In this document: in pieces, positions 1-8,476 of the stretch | Numbering within the stretch: the first letter of the stretch is position 1 | Layout: each line of letters begins with the position of its first letter | NCBI RefSeq assembly: GCF_028682635.1 | Contig: NZ_JANHLK010000030.1 | Location: 1-64,000 of the forward strand | Origin: Pseudomonas putida | GTDB lineage: Bacteria > Pseudomonadota > Gammaproteobacteria > Pseudomonadales > Pseudomonadaceae | Direction: 5' to 3' | Length of the DNA: 64,000 nt | Position numbers and translations under genes: made by a program | The notes under the pieces: model-generated | Seen by the model: only the letters and a program-made list of their open reading frames with translations | Databases searched by the model: none | Told to the model about the DNA's origin: nothing

Positions 1-534
1 AGCATCCGCTACATGGGTGAGGAACTGGTCGGGCAGGATTCTTCGCACATCATGCGCAAGAGCATTGCCGTGGTCCCGGAAGGTCGTCGGGTGTTTGCCC
101 GTCTGACCGTTGAAGAAAACCTCGCCATGGGCGGATTCTTCACCGACAAGGGCGATTATCAGGAACAGATTGACAAGGTTCTCGGACTTTTCCCGCGCCT
201 GAAAGAGCGCTTCAGCCAGCGTGGCGGCACCATGTCCGGCGGCGAACAGCAAATGCTCGCCATCGGCCGCGCGCTGATGAGCAAGCCCAAGCTTTTGCTG
301 CTCGACGAGCCTTCGCTGGGCCTGGCCCCGATCATCATCCAGCAGATCTTCGATATCATCGAACAGCTGCGCAAGGACGGTGTGACGGTGTTCCTAGTTG
401 AACAGAACGCCAACCAGGCCCTGAAAATCGCTGACCGCGCCTACGTGCTGGAAAACGGCCGAGTGGTGATGACAGGCACCGGTGAAGCGCTGCTGACTGA
501 TCCGAAAGTGCGTGATGCGTACCTCGGCGGCTAA
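1..534 (+). CDS. livF: Branched-chain amino acid ABC transporter ATPase LivF (5' truncated)
   Basis: The reading frame is open from base 1, so the N-terminus and Walker A lie outside the window. What remains is the C-terminal part of an ABC ATPase: signature MSGGEQQ, Walker B LLLLDEPSLGLAP, and an H-loop-region sequence FLVEQNANQAL that is typical of LivF/LivG proteins rather than the usual THD type. LivF energises import of leucine, isoleucine and valine together with LivG, the permeases LivHM and a periplasmic binding protein. It should be the last gene of a liv operon entering from the left, since a strong terminator follows the stop codon. LivF is favoured over LivG because the ending ALLTDPKVRDAYLGG is LivF-like. 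Confidence 0.93.
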   Translation, partial: SIRYMGEELVGQDSSHIMRKSIAVVPEGRRVFARLTVEENLAMGGFFTDKGDYQEQIDKVLGLFPRLKERFSQRGGTMSGGEQQMLAIGRALMSKPKLLLLDEPSLGLAPIIIQQIFDIIEQLRKDGVTVFLVEQNANQALKIADRAYVLENGRVVMTGTGEALLTDPKVRDAYLGG

Positions 535-552
535 GCCTTGACGTTAAACAAA

Positions 553-580
553 AAAAACGGCCTCCGCGGGCCGTTTTTTA
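553..580 (+). terminator. Rho-independent terminator of livF
   Basis: An A-rich run leads into ACGGCC, a short loop, then GGCCGTTTTTT. The stem is GC-rich and ends in a T tract 20-45 bases after the livF stop. The flanking A and T runs make it potentially bidirectional. Confidence 0.9.
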
Positions 581-1307
581 AGTGAGGTTTCAAACGAAAT
601 TTAGTGACCAAACTCCTCCCTGAACCGGCCTCTGTTCGTAATGAAGCTATAATTCACCTATTTGTTGATTAAAAATTGCTTTTTTGACTTTTAATGACAT
701 TAATTCAAAAAAAAAAGAAAAAAATTCTTCTGCGGAGGGCGTATCTTAGGTTTTGGGAAGACACCCAGTTGCTGGTGGAATGGTCGCCAATAACCGTCGC
801 GCACATTTCTAACAAACTCCTAAAATCGAGCATAGAAGCTGTGAACCGAGTGTATGAGTTGCCACGCCTGAACGTTCCAGATCCGTCGGTTCGCCAAGGT
901 GCAAAAGCGACTTTTCCTACCGGTGCTTGACTAATGTCGACAGGATGCACCACCCGCTAGTTGACGTAGAGCATACCGACACAAAAAGCCGATGAAGGGC
1001 AGTGCCTTGAGTCCTCGGCGGCCGATGTGAAAGGGGAAGGTTTGTCTAACCGGAATCCCTTATTAGCAACCGTCCAAGGCAACTAATTTTGTGCGAGATG
1101 CAGTGTCACTTGGGAGTACCGGGTAGTCCGCTACTACCTTTGGTGAGTTGGCTGGCGCGTTTTTGGTACCAGAAACCTCTCATTAACTACACCAGCTACA
1201 TATTGTCTCAGATGCAAGAGCTCGCTTTCCCTGAAAGTATTTATTGAAGGTCCGTAGGAAAAGTTGCGCCTCTTTTTTGGCGCCCAAATATCCATTGGAG
1301 ATTTGAC
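581..1307. other. Intergenic region upstream of pntAA, no supported gene
   Basis: The 727 bases carry an A-rich tract near 705-727 and only short open frames without a ribosome site or a recognisable product (for example one at 694-930). Just before pntAA the bases GCGCC (1266-1270) and GGCGC (1279-1283) can pair around a T-rich loop. I see no RNA gene or clear promoter. Confidence 0.5.
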
Positions 1308-2429
1308 GTGCACATTGGTGTTCCTCTCGAAACCCAGACCGGTGAAACACGGGTTGCTGCAACTCCCGAAACCATCAAGAAGCTCATCGGCCAGGGTCAC
1401 AAGGTCACTGTACAAAGCGGCGCCGGCGTCAATGCCAGCGTTGTCGACAGTGCCTATGTAGCCGCTGGAGCGGTCATTGGCAGCGCCAGTGAGGCGTTTG
1501 GTGCAGAGCTGATTTTGAAGGTAGTCGCCCCCAGCGACAGCGAGCTTGCGCTGATAAAGAGCGGCACCGTTGTGGTGGGGATGCTCAATCCGTTCAACAA
1601 CGAAACCATCGCCAAGATGGCCGAGTGCGGCATTACTGCCTTTGCCCTGGAGGCTGCGCCTCGCACCTCCCGCGCCCAGAGCCTGGATGTGCTGTCTTCG
1701 CAAGCCAACATTGCCGGCTATAAAGCCGTGCTGCTGGCCGCTCATCACTATCCACGCTTCATGCCGATGCTGATGACCGCTGCGGGCACCGTGAAAGCGG
1801 CGCGCGTGCTGATTCTCGGTGCGGGCGTGGCCGGCTTGCAGGCGATTGCCACGGCTAAGCGTCTGGGTGCGGTTATCGAAGCGTCTGACGTGCGTCCTGC
1901 AGTAAAGGAGCAGATCGAATCCCTCGGCGCCAAGTTCGTCGACGTGCCTTACGAGACTGATGAAGAGCGTGAATGCGCCGTCGGTGTCGGCGGCTATGCG
2001 CGCCCTATGCCAGCGAGCTGGATGCAGCGCCAGGCCGTAGCCGTGCACGAACGCGCCAAGCAGGCGGACATCGTCATCACCACGGCACTGATTCCGGGTC
2101 GTAAGGCACCGACACTGCTCAGCGCAGAAACAGTAGCGCAGATGAAACCGGGTTCGGTGGTCATCGACCTGGCGGCTGCTCAAGGTGGTAACTGCCCGCT
2201 GACCGTAGCCGATCAGGTAGTCATCGAAAACGGCGTGACCATCGTTGGCCCGACCAACCTGGCAGCCGCGGTGGGCGCCGATGCCTCGGCACTGTATGCC
2301 CGCAACCTGCTGGACTTCATGAAACTGTTGTTCGATAAAGAAGGACAACTGGTGATCAACCTTGAAGACGATATCGTCGCCGCGTGCCTGATGTGCCGCG
2401 ACGGCCAGATCGTGCGCAAGAACGGCTGA
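1308..2429 (+). CDS. pntAA: NAD(P) transhydrogenase alpha subunit, part 1 (PntAA)
   Basis: The 373-residue protein begins at a GTG preceded by GGAGA at 1296-1300. It is the soluble NAD(H)-binding domain I of the proton-translocating transhydrogenase, which passes hydride between NADH and NADP+ using the proton-motive force. The N-terminus (HIGVPLETQTGETRVAATPE) has the alanine dehydrogenase/PNT signature, and the NAD-binding fold is seen as LILGAGVAGLQAIATAKRLGA near residue 165. In Pseudomonas the alpha chain is split, and the membrane part is the next gene, eleven bases downstream. Gene order pntAA-pntAB-pntB makes this a single operon. Confidence 0.96.
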   Translation: MHIGVPLETQTGETRVAATPETIKKLIGQGHKVTVQSGAGVNASVVDSAYVAAGAVIGSASEAFGAELILKVVAPSDSELALIKSGTVVVGMLNPFNNETIAKMAECGITAFALEAAPRTSRAQSLDVLSSQANIAGYKAVLLAAHHYPRFMPMLMTAAGTVKAARVLILGAGVAGLQAIATAKRLGAVIEASDVRPAVKEQIESLGAKFVDVPYETDEERECAVGVGGYARPMPASWMQRQAVAVHERAKQADIVITTALIPGRKAPTLLSAETVAQMKPGSVVIDLAAAQGGNCPLTVADQVVIENGVTIVGPTNLAAAVGADASALYARNLLDFMKLLFDKEGQLVINLEDDIVAACLMCRDGQIVRKNG

Positions 2430-2440
2430 GGATAAAAACA

Positions 2441-2791
2441 ATGGAAGACATGCTGATCTCTCACGGTATCTACAACCTGATCATCTTCGTGCTGGCTATC
2501 TATGTCGGCTACCACGTGGTCTGGAACGTGACACCTGCACTGCACACACCGCTGATGGCCGTCACCAACGCCATCTCCGCCATCGTCATCGTCGGCGCCA
2601 TGCTTGCCGCCGCCCTCACCGTGACCCCGCTGGGCAAGACCATGGGCACCCTGGCCGTGGCCCTGGCCGCCGTCAACGTGTTTGGTGGCTTCCTGGTCAC
2701 CCGGCGCATGCTGGAAATGTTCAAGAAGAAAGCGGCCAAAGCTCCCGTCGCCAAGGCCGAAGCAGTCAAGGCTGAGGTGCAGCAAGCATGA
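2441..2791 (+). CDS. pntAB: NAD(P) transhydrogenase alpha subunit, part 2 (PntAB)
   Basis: This 116-residue membrane protein starts at ATG 2441, with GAGGA at 2428-2432 overlapping the pntAA stop. A longer in-frame start at 2384 would lie inside pntAA and is rejected. Three to four hydrophobic segments (starting with ISHGIYNLIIFVLAIYVGYHVV) form the alpha-chain share of the membrane domain II proton channel. The charged, Ala/Lys-rich tail (FKKKAAKAPVAKAEAVKAEV) is typical of PntAB. It overlaps pntB by four bases (ATGA), suggesting translational coupling. Confidence 0.95.
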   Translation: MEDMLISHGIYNLIIFVLAIYVGYHVVWNVTPALHTPLMAVTNAISAIVIVGAMLAAALTVTPLGKTMGTLAVALAAVNVFGGFLVTRRMLEMFKKKAAKAPVAKAEAVKAEVQQA

Positions 2792-4221
2792 GCATGAATC
2801 TGGTTACTTCCCTGTATTTGATCGCCTCGGTCTGCTTCATCCAGGCGCTCAAGGGACTCTCGCACCCAACCACGTCGCGTCGCGGCAACCTGTTCGGCAT
2901 GCTCGGCATGGGCCTGGCGATCCTCACCACGGTCGGCCTGATCTACAAGTTGGGTGCCGAATTGGCCCATGACGGGATCATCTACGTAATCGTCGGCCTG
3001 CTGATCGGTGGCACTGTCGGTACGATCATGGCCAAACGCGTTGAAATGACCAAGATGCCGGAACTGGTCGCCTTCATGCACAGCATGATCGGCCTGGCGG
3101 CGGTGTTCATCGCCGTGGCCGCGGTAGTCGAGCCACAGTCGCTGGGCATCGTCCAGAACCTCGGCGATGCGATTCCGGCCGGTAACCGCCTGGAGCTGTT
3201 CCTCGGCGCAGCCATCGGTGCAATCACCTTTTCCGGCTCGGTCATTGCGTTCGGCAAGCTGGCGGGCAAGTACAAGTTCCGCCTGTTCCAGGGCGCGCCG
3301 GTACAGTTCGGCGGTCAGCACAAGCTGAACCTGCTGCTGGGCATGGCCACACTGGCACTGGGCGTGACCTTCATGCTCACCGGCGACTACACCGCTTTCA
3401 GCGTGATGCTGGCGCTGGCCTTCGTGCTTGGCGTGCTGATCATCATCCCGATTGGCGGTGCCGACATGCCGGTCGTCGTGTCGATGCTCAACAGCTATTC
3501 CGGCTGGGCAGCGGCTGGTATCGGCTTCTCGCTGAACAACTCGATGCTGATCATTGCCGGCTCGCTGGTAGGTTCGTCCGGTGCGATCCTCTCGTACATC
3601 ATGTGCAAGGCGATGAACCGCTCTTTCTTTAACGTACTGCTTGGCGGCTTCGGCAATACCGCCGACGCAGGTCCCGCAGGCGCCAAGGAAGCTCGTCCGG
3701 TGAAATCCGGTTCGGCTGACGACGCGACCTTCCTGCTGACCAACGCCGACACCGTGATCATCGTTCCGGGCTACGGCCTGGCGGTAGCACGGGCCCAGCA
3801 TGCACTTAAGGAACTGACCGAGAAGCTGACCCATCGCGGCGTGACCGTGAAGTATGCGATCCACCCGGTTGCTGGCCGTATGCCTGGCCACATGAACGTA
3901 CTGCTGGCCGAGGCCGAAGTGCCTTATGACCAGGTGTTCGAGATGGACGACATCAACTCCGAGTTCGGCCAGGCCGACGTGGTGCTGGTGCTGGGCGCCA
4001 ACGACGTGGTCAACCCGGCCGCGAAGAACGATCCGAAATCGCCGATTGCCGGCATGCCGATCCTTGAAGCGTTCAAAGCCAAGACCATCATCGTCAACAA
4101 GCGCTCGATGGCCAGCGGCTATGCTGGTCTGGACAACGAACTGTTCTACCTGGACAAAACCATGATGGTATTCGGCGACGCTAAGAAAGTCATCGAAGAC
4201 ATGGTCAGAGCGGTGGAGTAG
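2788..4221 (+). CDS. pntB: NAD(P) transhydrogenase beta subunit (PntB)
   Basis: The 477-residue protein has an N-terminal membrane half with about nine hydrophobic segments. The C-terminal NADP(H)-binding domain III starts near residue 300 and includes VIIVPGYGLAVARAQ and VLVLGANDVVNPAA. The key loop residues GHMNVLLAEA and VFEMDDIN are present, so the enzyme should be active. The length is normal for the family. It completes the three-gene transhydrogenase operon, which supplies NADPH at the inner membrane. No strong terminator is seen directly after the stop. Confidence 0.97.
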   Translation: MSMNLVTSLYLIASVCFIQALKGLSHPTTSRRGNLFGMLGMGLAILTTVGLIYKLGAELAHDGIIYVIVGLLIGGTVGTIMAKRVEMTKMPELVAFMHSMIGLAAVFIAVAAVVEPQSLGIVQNLGDAIPAGNRLELFLGAAIGAITFSGSVIAFGKLAGKYKFRLFQGAPVQFGGQHKLNLLLGMATLALGVTFMLTGDYTAFSVMLALAFVLGVLIIIPIGGADMPVVVSMLNSYSGWAAAGIGFSLNNSMLIIAGSLVGSSGAILSYIMCKAMNRSFFNVLLGGFGNTADAGPAGAKEARPVKSGSADDATFLLTNADTVIIVPGYGLAVARAQHALKELTEKLTHRGVTVKYAIHPVAGRMPGHMNVLLAEAEVPYDQVFEMDDINSEFGQADVVLVLGANDVVNPAAKNDPKSPIAGMPILEAFKAKTIIVNKRSMASGYAGLDNELFYLDKTMMVFGDAKKVIEDMVRAVE

Positions 4222-4584
4222 CGTTCCTTCGTTGATCACGATTGTTTGGTGGCGTACGGGTAAATTAGATGTTCACTAAATGAAGATTGAGATTTGTGAG
4301 CTTTATCTGGGAAGCTCAGGCTTTCATTCAGTTTAAAAGCACGGGCGCCCAGATGGTTATTGATGACCTGCAAAATGCCATGGCCAGCTTGTGCTTTTTC
4401 AATAGCACCGGAAGTTGGGAGAAGTGGTTTTTCAAGAGTGCGATACAGAAGCACGCCCTGAAAGCTGGTACAAGATTATTGCCTCATAAATGCATTAGTT
4501 GAACCCGTGCTAAGGCCTTCAGTGGTTACGGCTAATGCACCTTTGTCCCTTCAGATAACGCGCCATTGAAATTCAAACAGCGCT
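4222..4584. other. Intergenic region between pntB and the Lrp-type regulator
   Basis: The 363 bases separate two converging genes. Short open frames on both strands (4287-4502 plus, 4236-4454 minus) show no known motif, no ribosome site and no repeat; they are most likely non-coding. Confidence 0.5.
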
Positions 4585-5022
4585 TCATGCCATCGGTGGA
4601 AACCGGCGCTTGATTAGAGTCTTCCTGATAATGGCAGTGTTGGTTTGTGCATGGGTATTGAGTCGGTCGAGTAAGGTCTCCAGCTGTTCCATTGTCCGTA
4701 CATGTAGGCGCGCAATGAGGCAGTCATCGCTGGTGACCTTATCGCATTCTATGAATTCGGGAATCGCCTGGATTTGACGCTCCACTTCCTGTTGCTGGCC
4801 CGGTAAGGGACGGATGCGGACGATGGCCTGCAATTGGTAGCCAAAGCATTTGGGGTCGATCTCGACGGTATAGCCTTTGAGTACGCCACGTTCTTCAAGA
4901 CGGCGTAAGCGCTCGGCAACACTTGGCGCGGAAAGTCCGATGATTTGCGACAGAGCTTTGAGTGAGCGCTGTGAGTCTTCCATTAACGCAGTGATCAACA
5001 CGTTGTCAATATCATCAGTCAT
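4585..5022 (-). CDS. Lrp/AsnC family transcriptional regulator
   Basis: The 145-residue protein starts at ATG 5022, preceded on its strand by AAAGG; an upstream in-frame start at 5043 is less likely. The N-terminal winged helix-turn-helix spans roughly residues 5-55 (LKALSQIIGLSAPSVAERLRRLEERGVLKGY). A RAM (ligand-sensing) domain follows. These proteins usually sense an amino acid and control its metabolism, often including their own gene. A perfect TGTTGA/TCAACA inverted repeat lies about 100 bases upstream. The target is not evident: the gene converges with pntB and is far from the aldo/keto reductase. Confidence 0.92.
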   Translation of the reverse strand: MTDDIDNVLITALMEDSQRSLKALSQIIGLSAPSVAERLRRLEERGVLKGYTVEIDPKCFGYQLQAIVRIRPLPGQQQEVERQIQAIPEFIECDKVTSDDCLIARLHVRTMEQLETLLDRLNTHAQTNTAIIRKTLIKRRFPPMA

Positions 5023-5124
5023 GGCAAAACCTTTAATAGTCAATTGGTTCAGTCCGCCTATTAGGAGGGCGGTTGCCGAGTCTAGCTTCTTTCGCTTCTC
5101 ATTTTCGCATTTATTTCAAATATC

Positions 5125-5140
5125 TGTTGATTATTCAACA
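5125..5140. promoter_or_regulatory. Candidate operator of the Lrp-type regulator
   Basis: TGTTGA-TTAT-TCAACA is a perfect 6-bp inverted repeat with a 4-base AT spacer, set in AT-rich DNA just upstream of the regulator. The size and the A/T centre suit an Lrp/AsnC dimer site. Function is inferred from position only. Confidence 0.45.
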
Positions 5141-5533
5141 ATGAGTTGATAATTTCCGACCTGTAACCTTTGACTCGTGCGGCGAAGTAGCAGCGCATAA
5201 TTTGGTTAAGGTGCTGGATTGAGGTGCTCAGGCCCCACGTCGACGCCAATGAGAGCTTGGTGGGTGGGCAAAATTGCGCGTTCGGGCGGAGCTTAAATTT
5301 TTAAGGTTTTTTTGAGGGGCCCCCCGATTTTGGCATTCGAAGGTGCAAGACCATGGGCGAAGCATCGTGAGGTCAGATCAAATGACTTCTCTGATCATCC
5401 CTTGTTGATGGCAGGTTCTAGTATGTGTTTTGGGATCCTATCGTCAAACAAGCGATCCTTGAGGCCTGACTATTACGGATCTTTCTGATTTATGGTCGAG
5501 CTGCCGCTCGGCCCAACCCAGGAGTTAAAATAA
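5141..5533. other. Intergenic region before the aldo/keto reductase
   Basis: The 393 bases contain a GGGGCCCCCC palindrome near 5317 and a T-rich stretch before it, but no gene I can support. AGGAG at 5520-5524 is the ribosome site of the next gene. Confidence 0.45.
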
Positions 5534-6523
5534 ATGGTACCTAGAAGAAAACTCGGGCAGCAAGGATTGGAAGTCTCTGCCATTGGTTTAGGTTGTATGG
5601 GTATGTCCTGCGAATATGGTTACGCTGACGAGTCAGAGTCCATTTCCACCATTCGCCACGCGATTGATATTGGCTGTAACTTTCTCGACACCGCTGAAGC
5701 TTATGGCCCCTACACAAATGAAGAGTTAATAGGTCGCGCAATTGTTGGGAGAAGGAAGGAAGTTATTTTAGCAACTAAGTTTGGATTTTCCATCGAAGAT
5801 CCAAGCCGTGGGCCGACTGATAGCCGGCCGGAACATATCCGTCAAGTCGTTGAGGCAGCTCTTCGGAGACTTCAAACGGACTATATCGATGTTCTTTACC
5901 AGCACAGGGTCGATCCTGAAGTTCCAATTGAGGATGTTGCTGGTGCGGTAGGCGATCTTGTAAAGGCCGGAAAAGTCAAATATTTCGGTCTTTCTGAGGC
6001 GAATGCCGAAACTATTACTCGTGCACATAAGGTATTTCCTGTGTCGGTGTTACAAAGTGAATATTCTCTTTGGGAGCGAAACCTTGAAGTTGATGTCCTC
6101 CCTGTCGCTCGTTCCTTGGGTATCGGAATTGTCCCATTCAGCCCATTGGGTCGAGGTTTTCTCACCGGTACGGCAAAGCGGGCAGAAGAGTATCCGGAAG
6201 GTGATTTCCGAAGGACCAATGACCCTCGCCTGCAAGGCGTAAACTTTGATGAAAATATGCGAGCAGCGTTGAAAATCAAAGAGTTCGCCTCTGATCGAGG
6301 AGTGCTTCCTGGTCAGATCGCTCTGGCTTGGCTGTTGCACATTGGCCAAGACATCGTACCAATTCCTGGAACGAAACGACGATTGTACCTTGAGCAGAAT
6401 GCAGCAGCGGCGTCGATAGCCCTTTCGAAATCGGAAATGGAGATGCTGGATGCGGTTATTCCGGTAGGAAAAACTGCGGGTAATCGATACAACGAAGGCA
6501 ATCTGGAGTTAGTTGGTCGGTAA
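5534..6523 (+). CDS. Aldo/keto reductase
   Basis: The 329-residue TIM-barrel NADPH oxidoreductase starts at an ATG preceded by AGGAG. It has the AKR tetrad: the conserved Asp and Tyr in NFLDTAEAYGPYTNEELIG, Lys in VILATKFGF, and His in DVLYQHRVDPEVPIEDV. NADP-binding elements occur near the end (VPIPGTKRRLYLEQN). It is closest in style to the YakC/AKR13 group that reduces small aldehydes and ketones. The substrate cannot be told from sequence. The gene stands alone and is visibly richer in A and T than its neighbours, which hints at acquisition by transfer. Confidence 0.93.
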   Translation: MVPRRKLGQQGLEVSAIGLGCMGMSCEYGYADESESISTIRHAIDIGCNFLDTAEAYGPYTNEELIGRAIVGRRKEVILATKFGFSIEDPSRGPTDSRPEHIRQVVEAALRRLQTDYIDVLYQHRVDPEVPIEDVAGAVGDLVKAGKVKYFGLSEANAETITRAHKVFPVSVLQSEYSLWERNLEVDVLPVARSLGIGIVPFSPLGRGFLTGTAKRAEEYPEGDFRRTNDPRLQGVNFDENMRAALKIKEFASDRGVLPGQIALAWLLHIGQDIVPIPGTKRRLYLEQNAAAASIALSKSEMEMLDAVIPVGKTAGNRYNEGNLELVGR

Positions 6524-6562
6524 TACTTAGAAAATGTCTCTGTCAGAAAATGACATAGAAAA

Positions 6563-6616
6563 GCCGACGCTGCCATCAAGTCTTTCGCGTAGTCACTTGG
6601 TTTAGGCGGCGTCGGC
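6563..6616. terminator. Inverted repeat downstream of the aldo/keto reductase
   Basis: GCCGACGC (6563-6570) pairs with GCGTCGGC (6609-6616). The arms extend with one mismatch, about 40 bases after the stop codon. There is no T run, so termination is only possible, not shown. Confidence 0.35.
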
Positions 6617-7153
6617 ACTTCATGTTCTCAAATGCAGCAGGTATTGAACAAATCCTTGCGCACGCACTAAACTTTAGAGCGTTTAAGATCGAACGATTAA
6701 AAATTTCGTTCAATATATTTTTTTTTTAAAATTACATCTGGCTTTGCCTGTCTTGATTGAGCAGCCGGCAAAACCCACTGAGCCAAACCGCCCGAGATTT
6801 TATCGACTGGTTGCGGAGCTTGATTGCGAGTTAAATCACACCCTTCATGCCGGATGTGCTTTCAAACTGGAGCGCCTCACGGGCTTCGTGTGCAAAAAAT
6901 GGGGCGATTCAGACATTAATTATTAATAGGGCGCGAGCTCGCGCTCAACACACCTCGCCGAACGTTCCAGCATACGGGTTTACGGTGGGGGAGGGCTGGA
7001 TACATCTTGCAGAGCGTTTACCCACGTTTCCAAGATGCATCTATGATGAGCGGGGCGAACGGCCTTTCCTGGCTGTGCTTAGGGGAGTCAGTGGGGCGCG
7101 GCATCGGTATCTAGCGCCACTTTGACAGATGAGGTGCAAGGAGGCGCTGCTCG
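6617..7153. other. Intergenic region before the OLD-type pseudogene
   Basis: AT-rich to about 6740, with GAACGA (6691-6696) pairing with TCGTTC (6706-6711) just before a T run. Further on, GCGCGAGCTCGCGC (6931-6944) is a perfect palindrome. No gene is supported; an open frame at 6847-7125 has no ribosome site or known motif. Confidence 0.4.
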
Positions 7154-8224
7154 GTGAAGATTAGAAAACTGAAGATCAAGAATTTTCGAGGGGTTAGAAA
7201 ACTAGAGTGGAGCCTTCCGAAAGCTCGCATTTTCTGCCCCATTGGGAAAGGCGATTCGTCCAAGTCAACGATACTGGATGCGATCCGTTATGCGTTCCAC
7301 CCCCAATGGAACCTCACGCTCAGTGACTCTGACTTCTACCAGTGCAAGATTGATGACTCCATCTCTATCGAAGTAACCATTGGCGACCTTGTCGACGACT
7401 TCTGCTCGCTCAACAAATATGGGTACTATCTTCGAGGCTGGGACAGAGACGCGCTCGAGCTCACGGACGAGCCGGATGACCATCTGGAAAATGTACTGAC
7501 CATACGATTCACGGTGGAGAAGGATTTGGAGCCGAAGTGGGTCGTGGTCTGTGACCGAAGTCCTGAAGGTATTCCGTTCGAGCAAGCTGACCGAAACACC
7601 GTGAGCGTGGGCTTGATTGTCGCGTAAAGTGAGAAGCAGCTTTCGTGGGCCACGGGGACTGCTCTGGCAAAGCTGACAACAGCACAAAGCCTGAATGAGC
7701 TGTTAGCAGACGCTTCGAGAACGGCTAGATCGTCGTTGGATGTTGACCGGTCTGCCACCCTGAAGAATTTCGACGTTGCGGCGTTGAAGTCGCAGAAAAT
7801 CGCCAAGCTCCTAGGGGAGCCCGTGGTCGGCGCCTATAAGGCGCACCTCGATCTGAGCTCGATAAATCTGAAGGTGGGTGGGCTTGTCCTGCATGATGGT
7901 GAAATGCCGTTGCGTCAGCTGGGCTTTGGATCAAAGCGCATGCTTCTGTGCGGTATCCAGAAAGTGGGTCTGGAGGAAGGCCATATCACCTTGTTCGACG
8001 AAGTGGAATTTGGCCTGGAGCTAACCCGGCTAATCAAGCACATCAGGGAAGATAAGCGCGGACAGTATTTCCTTACGACTCACTCGCCCGTAGTGCTGCG
8101 CGAACTCATGATCGAAGAACTCTACGTCGTGCACACCAGAGACGGCTTTGCGGGTGACGTAGCGTTGATTCCGTGGCTGATGGCGACGCTGGAAACCGAT
8201 GCTCCGGGCTGCAAGCATCCCTGA
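7154..8224 (+). pseudogene. OLD-family ATP-dependent endonuclease, interrupted and truncated
   Basis: The frame starts at a GTG with AAGGAGG upstream and encodes a RecF/OLD-like ATPase N-terminus (KIRKLKIKNFRGVRKLEWSLP). A P-loop, GKGDSSKST, lies near residue 35. A TAA at 7625-7627 interrupts it, but the same frame continues to 8224 with the C-terminal ATPase motifs: ITLFDEVEFGLE (Walker B) and FLTTHSPVVLREL. The text LELTRLIKHI appears to lack a few residues normally found after the Walker B helix. The TOPRIM nuclease domain expected after the ATPase is absent, so the gene is dead or makes only fragments. Intact relatives act in phage defence or DNA metabolism. An IS66-like end lies 60 bases downstream and may have caused the truncation. 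Confidence 0.85.
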
Positions 8225-8283
8225 ACGACCTGGGCCTTGAATGGTTTCGGATAAGAGCTTCGTTGGCGCATGGAATTCCTCGC

Positions 8284-8371
8284 GATAAGGGTGATCGCGT
8301 CCGCTTAAAAATACGCGGACACCATCGCCCTTAGAGCGAGAGTCCGGAAGGTGAGATCGCCGAACGCTTAC
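8284..8371 (+). repeat. 88-bp palindromic element, copy A (IS66-like end)
   Basis: It opens with GATAAGGGTGAT and includes a roughly 50-bp imperfect palindrome (GCGTCCGC/GCGGAC core). It ends in GATCGCCGAACGCTTAC. Read inward from its right edge it begins GTAAGCG, the form of IS66-family terminal repeats. A second copy of the same length and orientation is at 23613-23700. IS66 assignment is from memory of that family's ends. Confidence 0.65.
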
Positions 8372-8476
8372 TTTCTATCTGGGTAGATCCGGGAGAATTG
8401 CGTTGGTTTGCAGAACGACATCGCGAGCGAGTCGAATCGTCGCACCGTTGGCTCCTACATTTATAATTGTTTGTGC

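Noticed and set aside
694..930. 78-codon frame starting with poly-Lys
   Set aside because: No ribosome site; the Lys run comes from an A tract, and the rest has no known motif.
1134..2441. Long minus-strand open frame opposite pntAA
   Set aside because: It is the antisense of a well-supported gene, has low-complexity His/Arg/Gln-rich text and no ribosome site.
2509..4239. 576-codon minus-strand open frame opposite pntAB and pntB
   Set aside because: Antisense shadow of pntAB/pntB; its His/Gln/Arg-rich text is typical of reverse-strand translation of high-GC genes.
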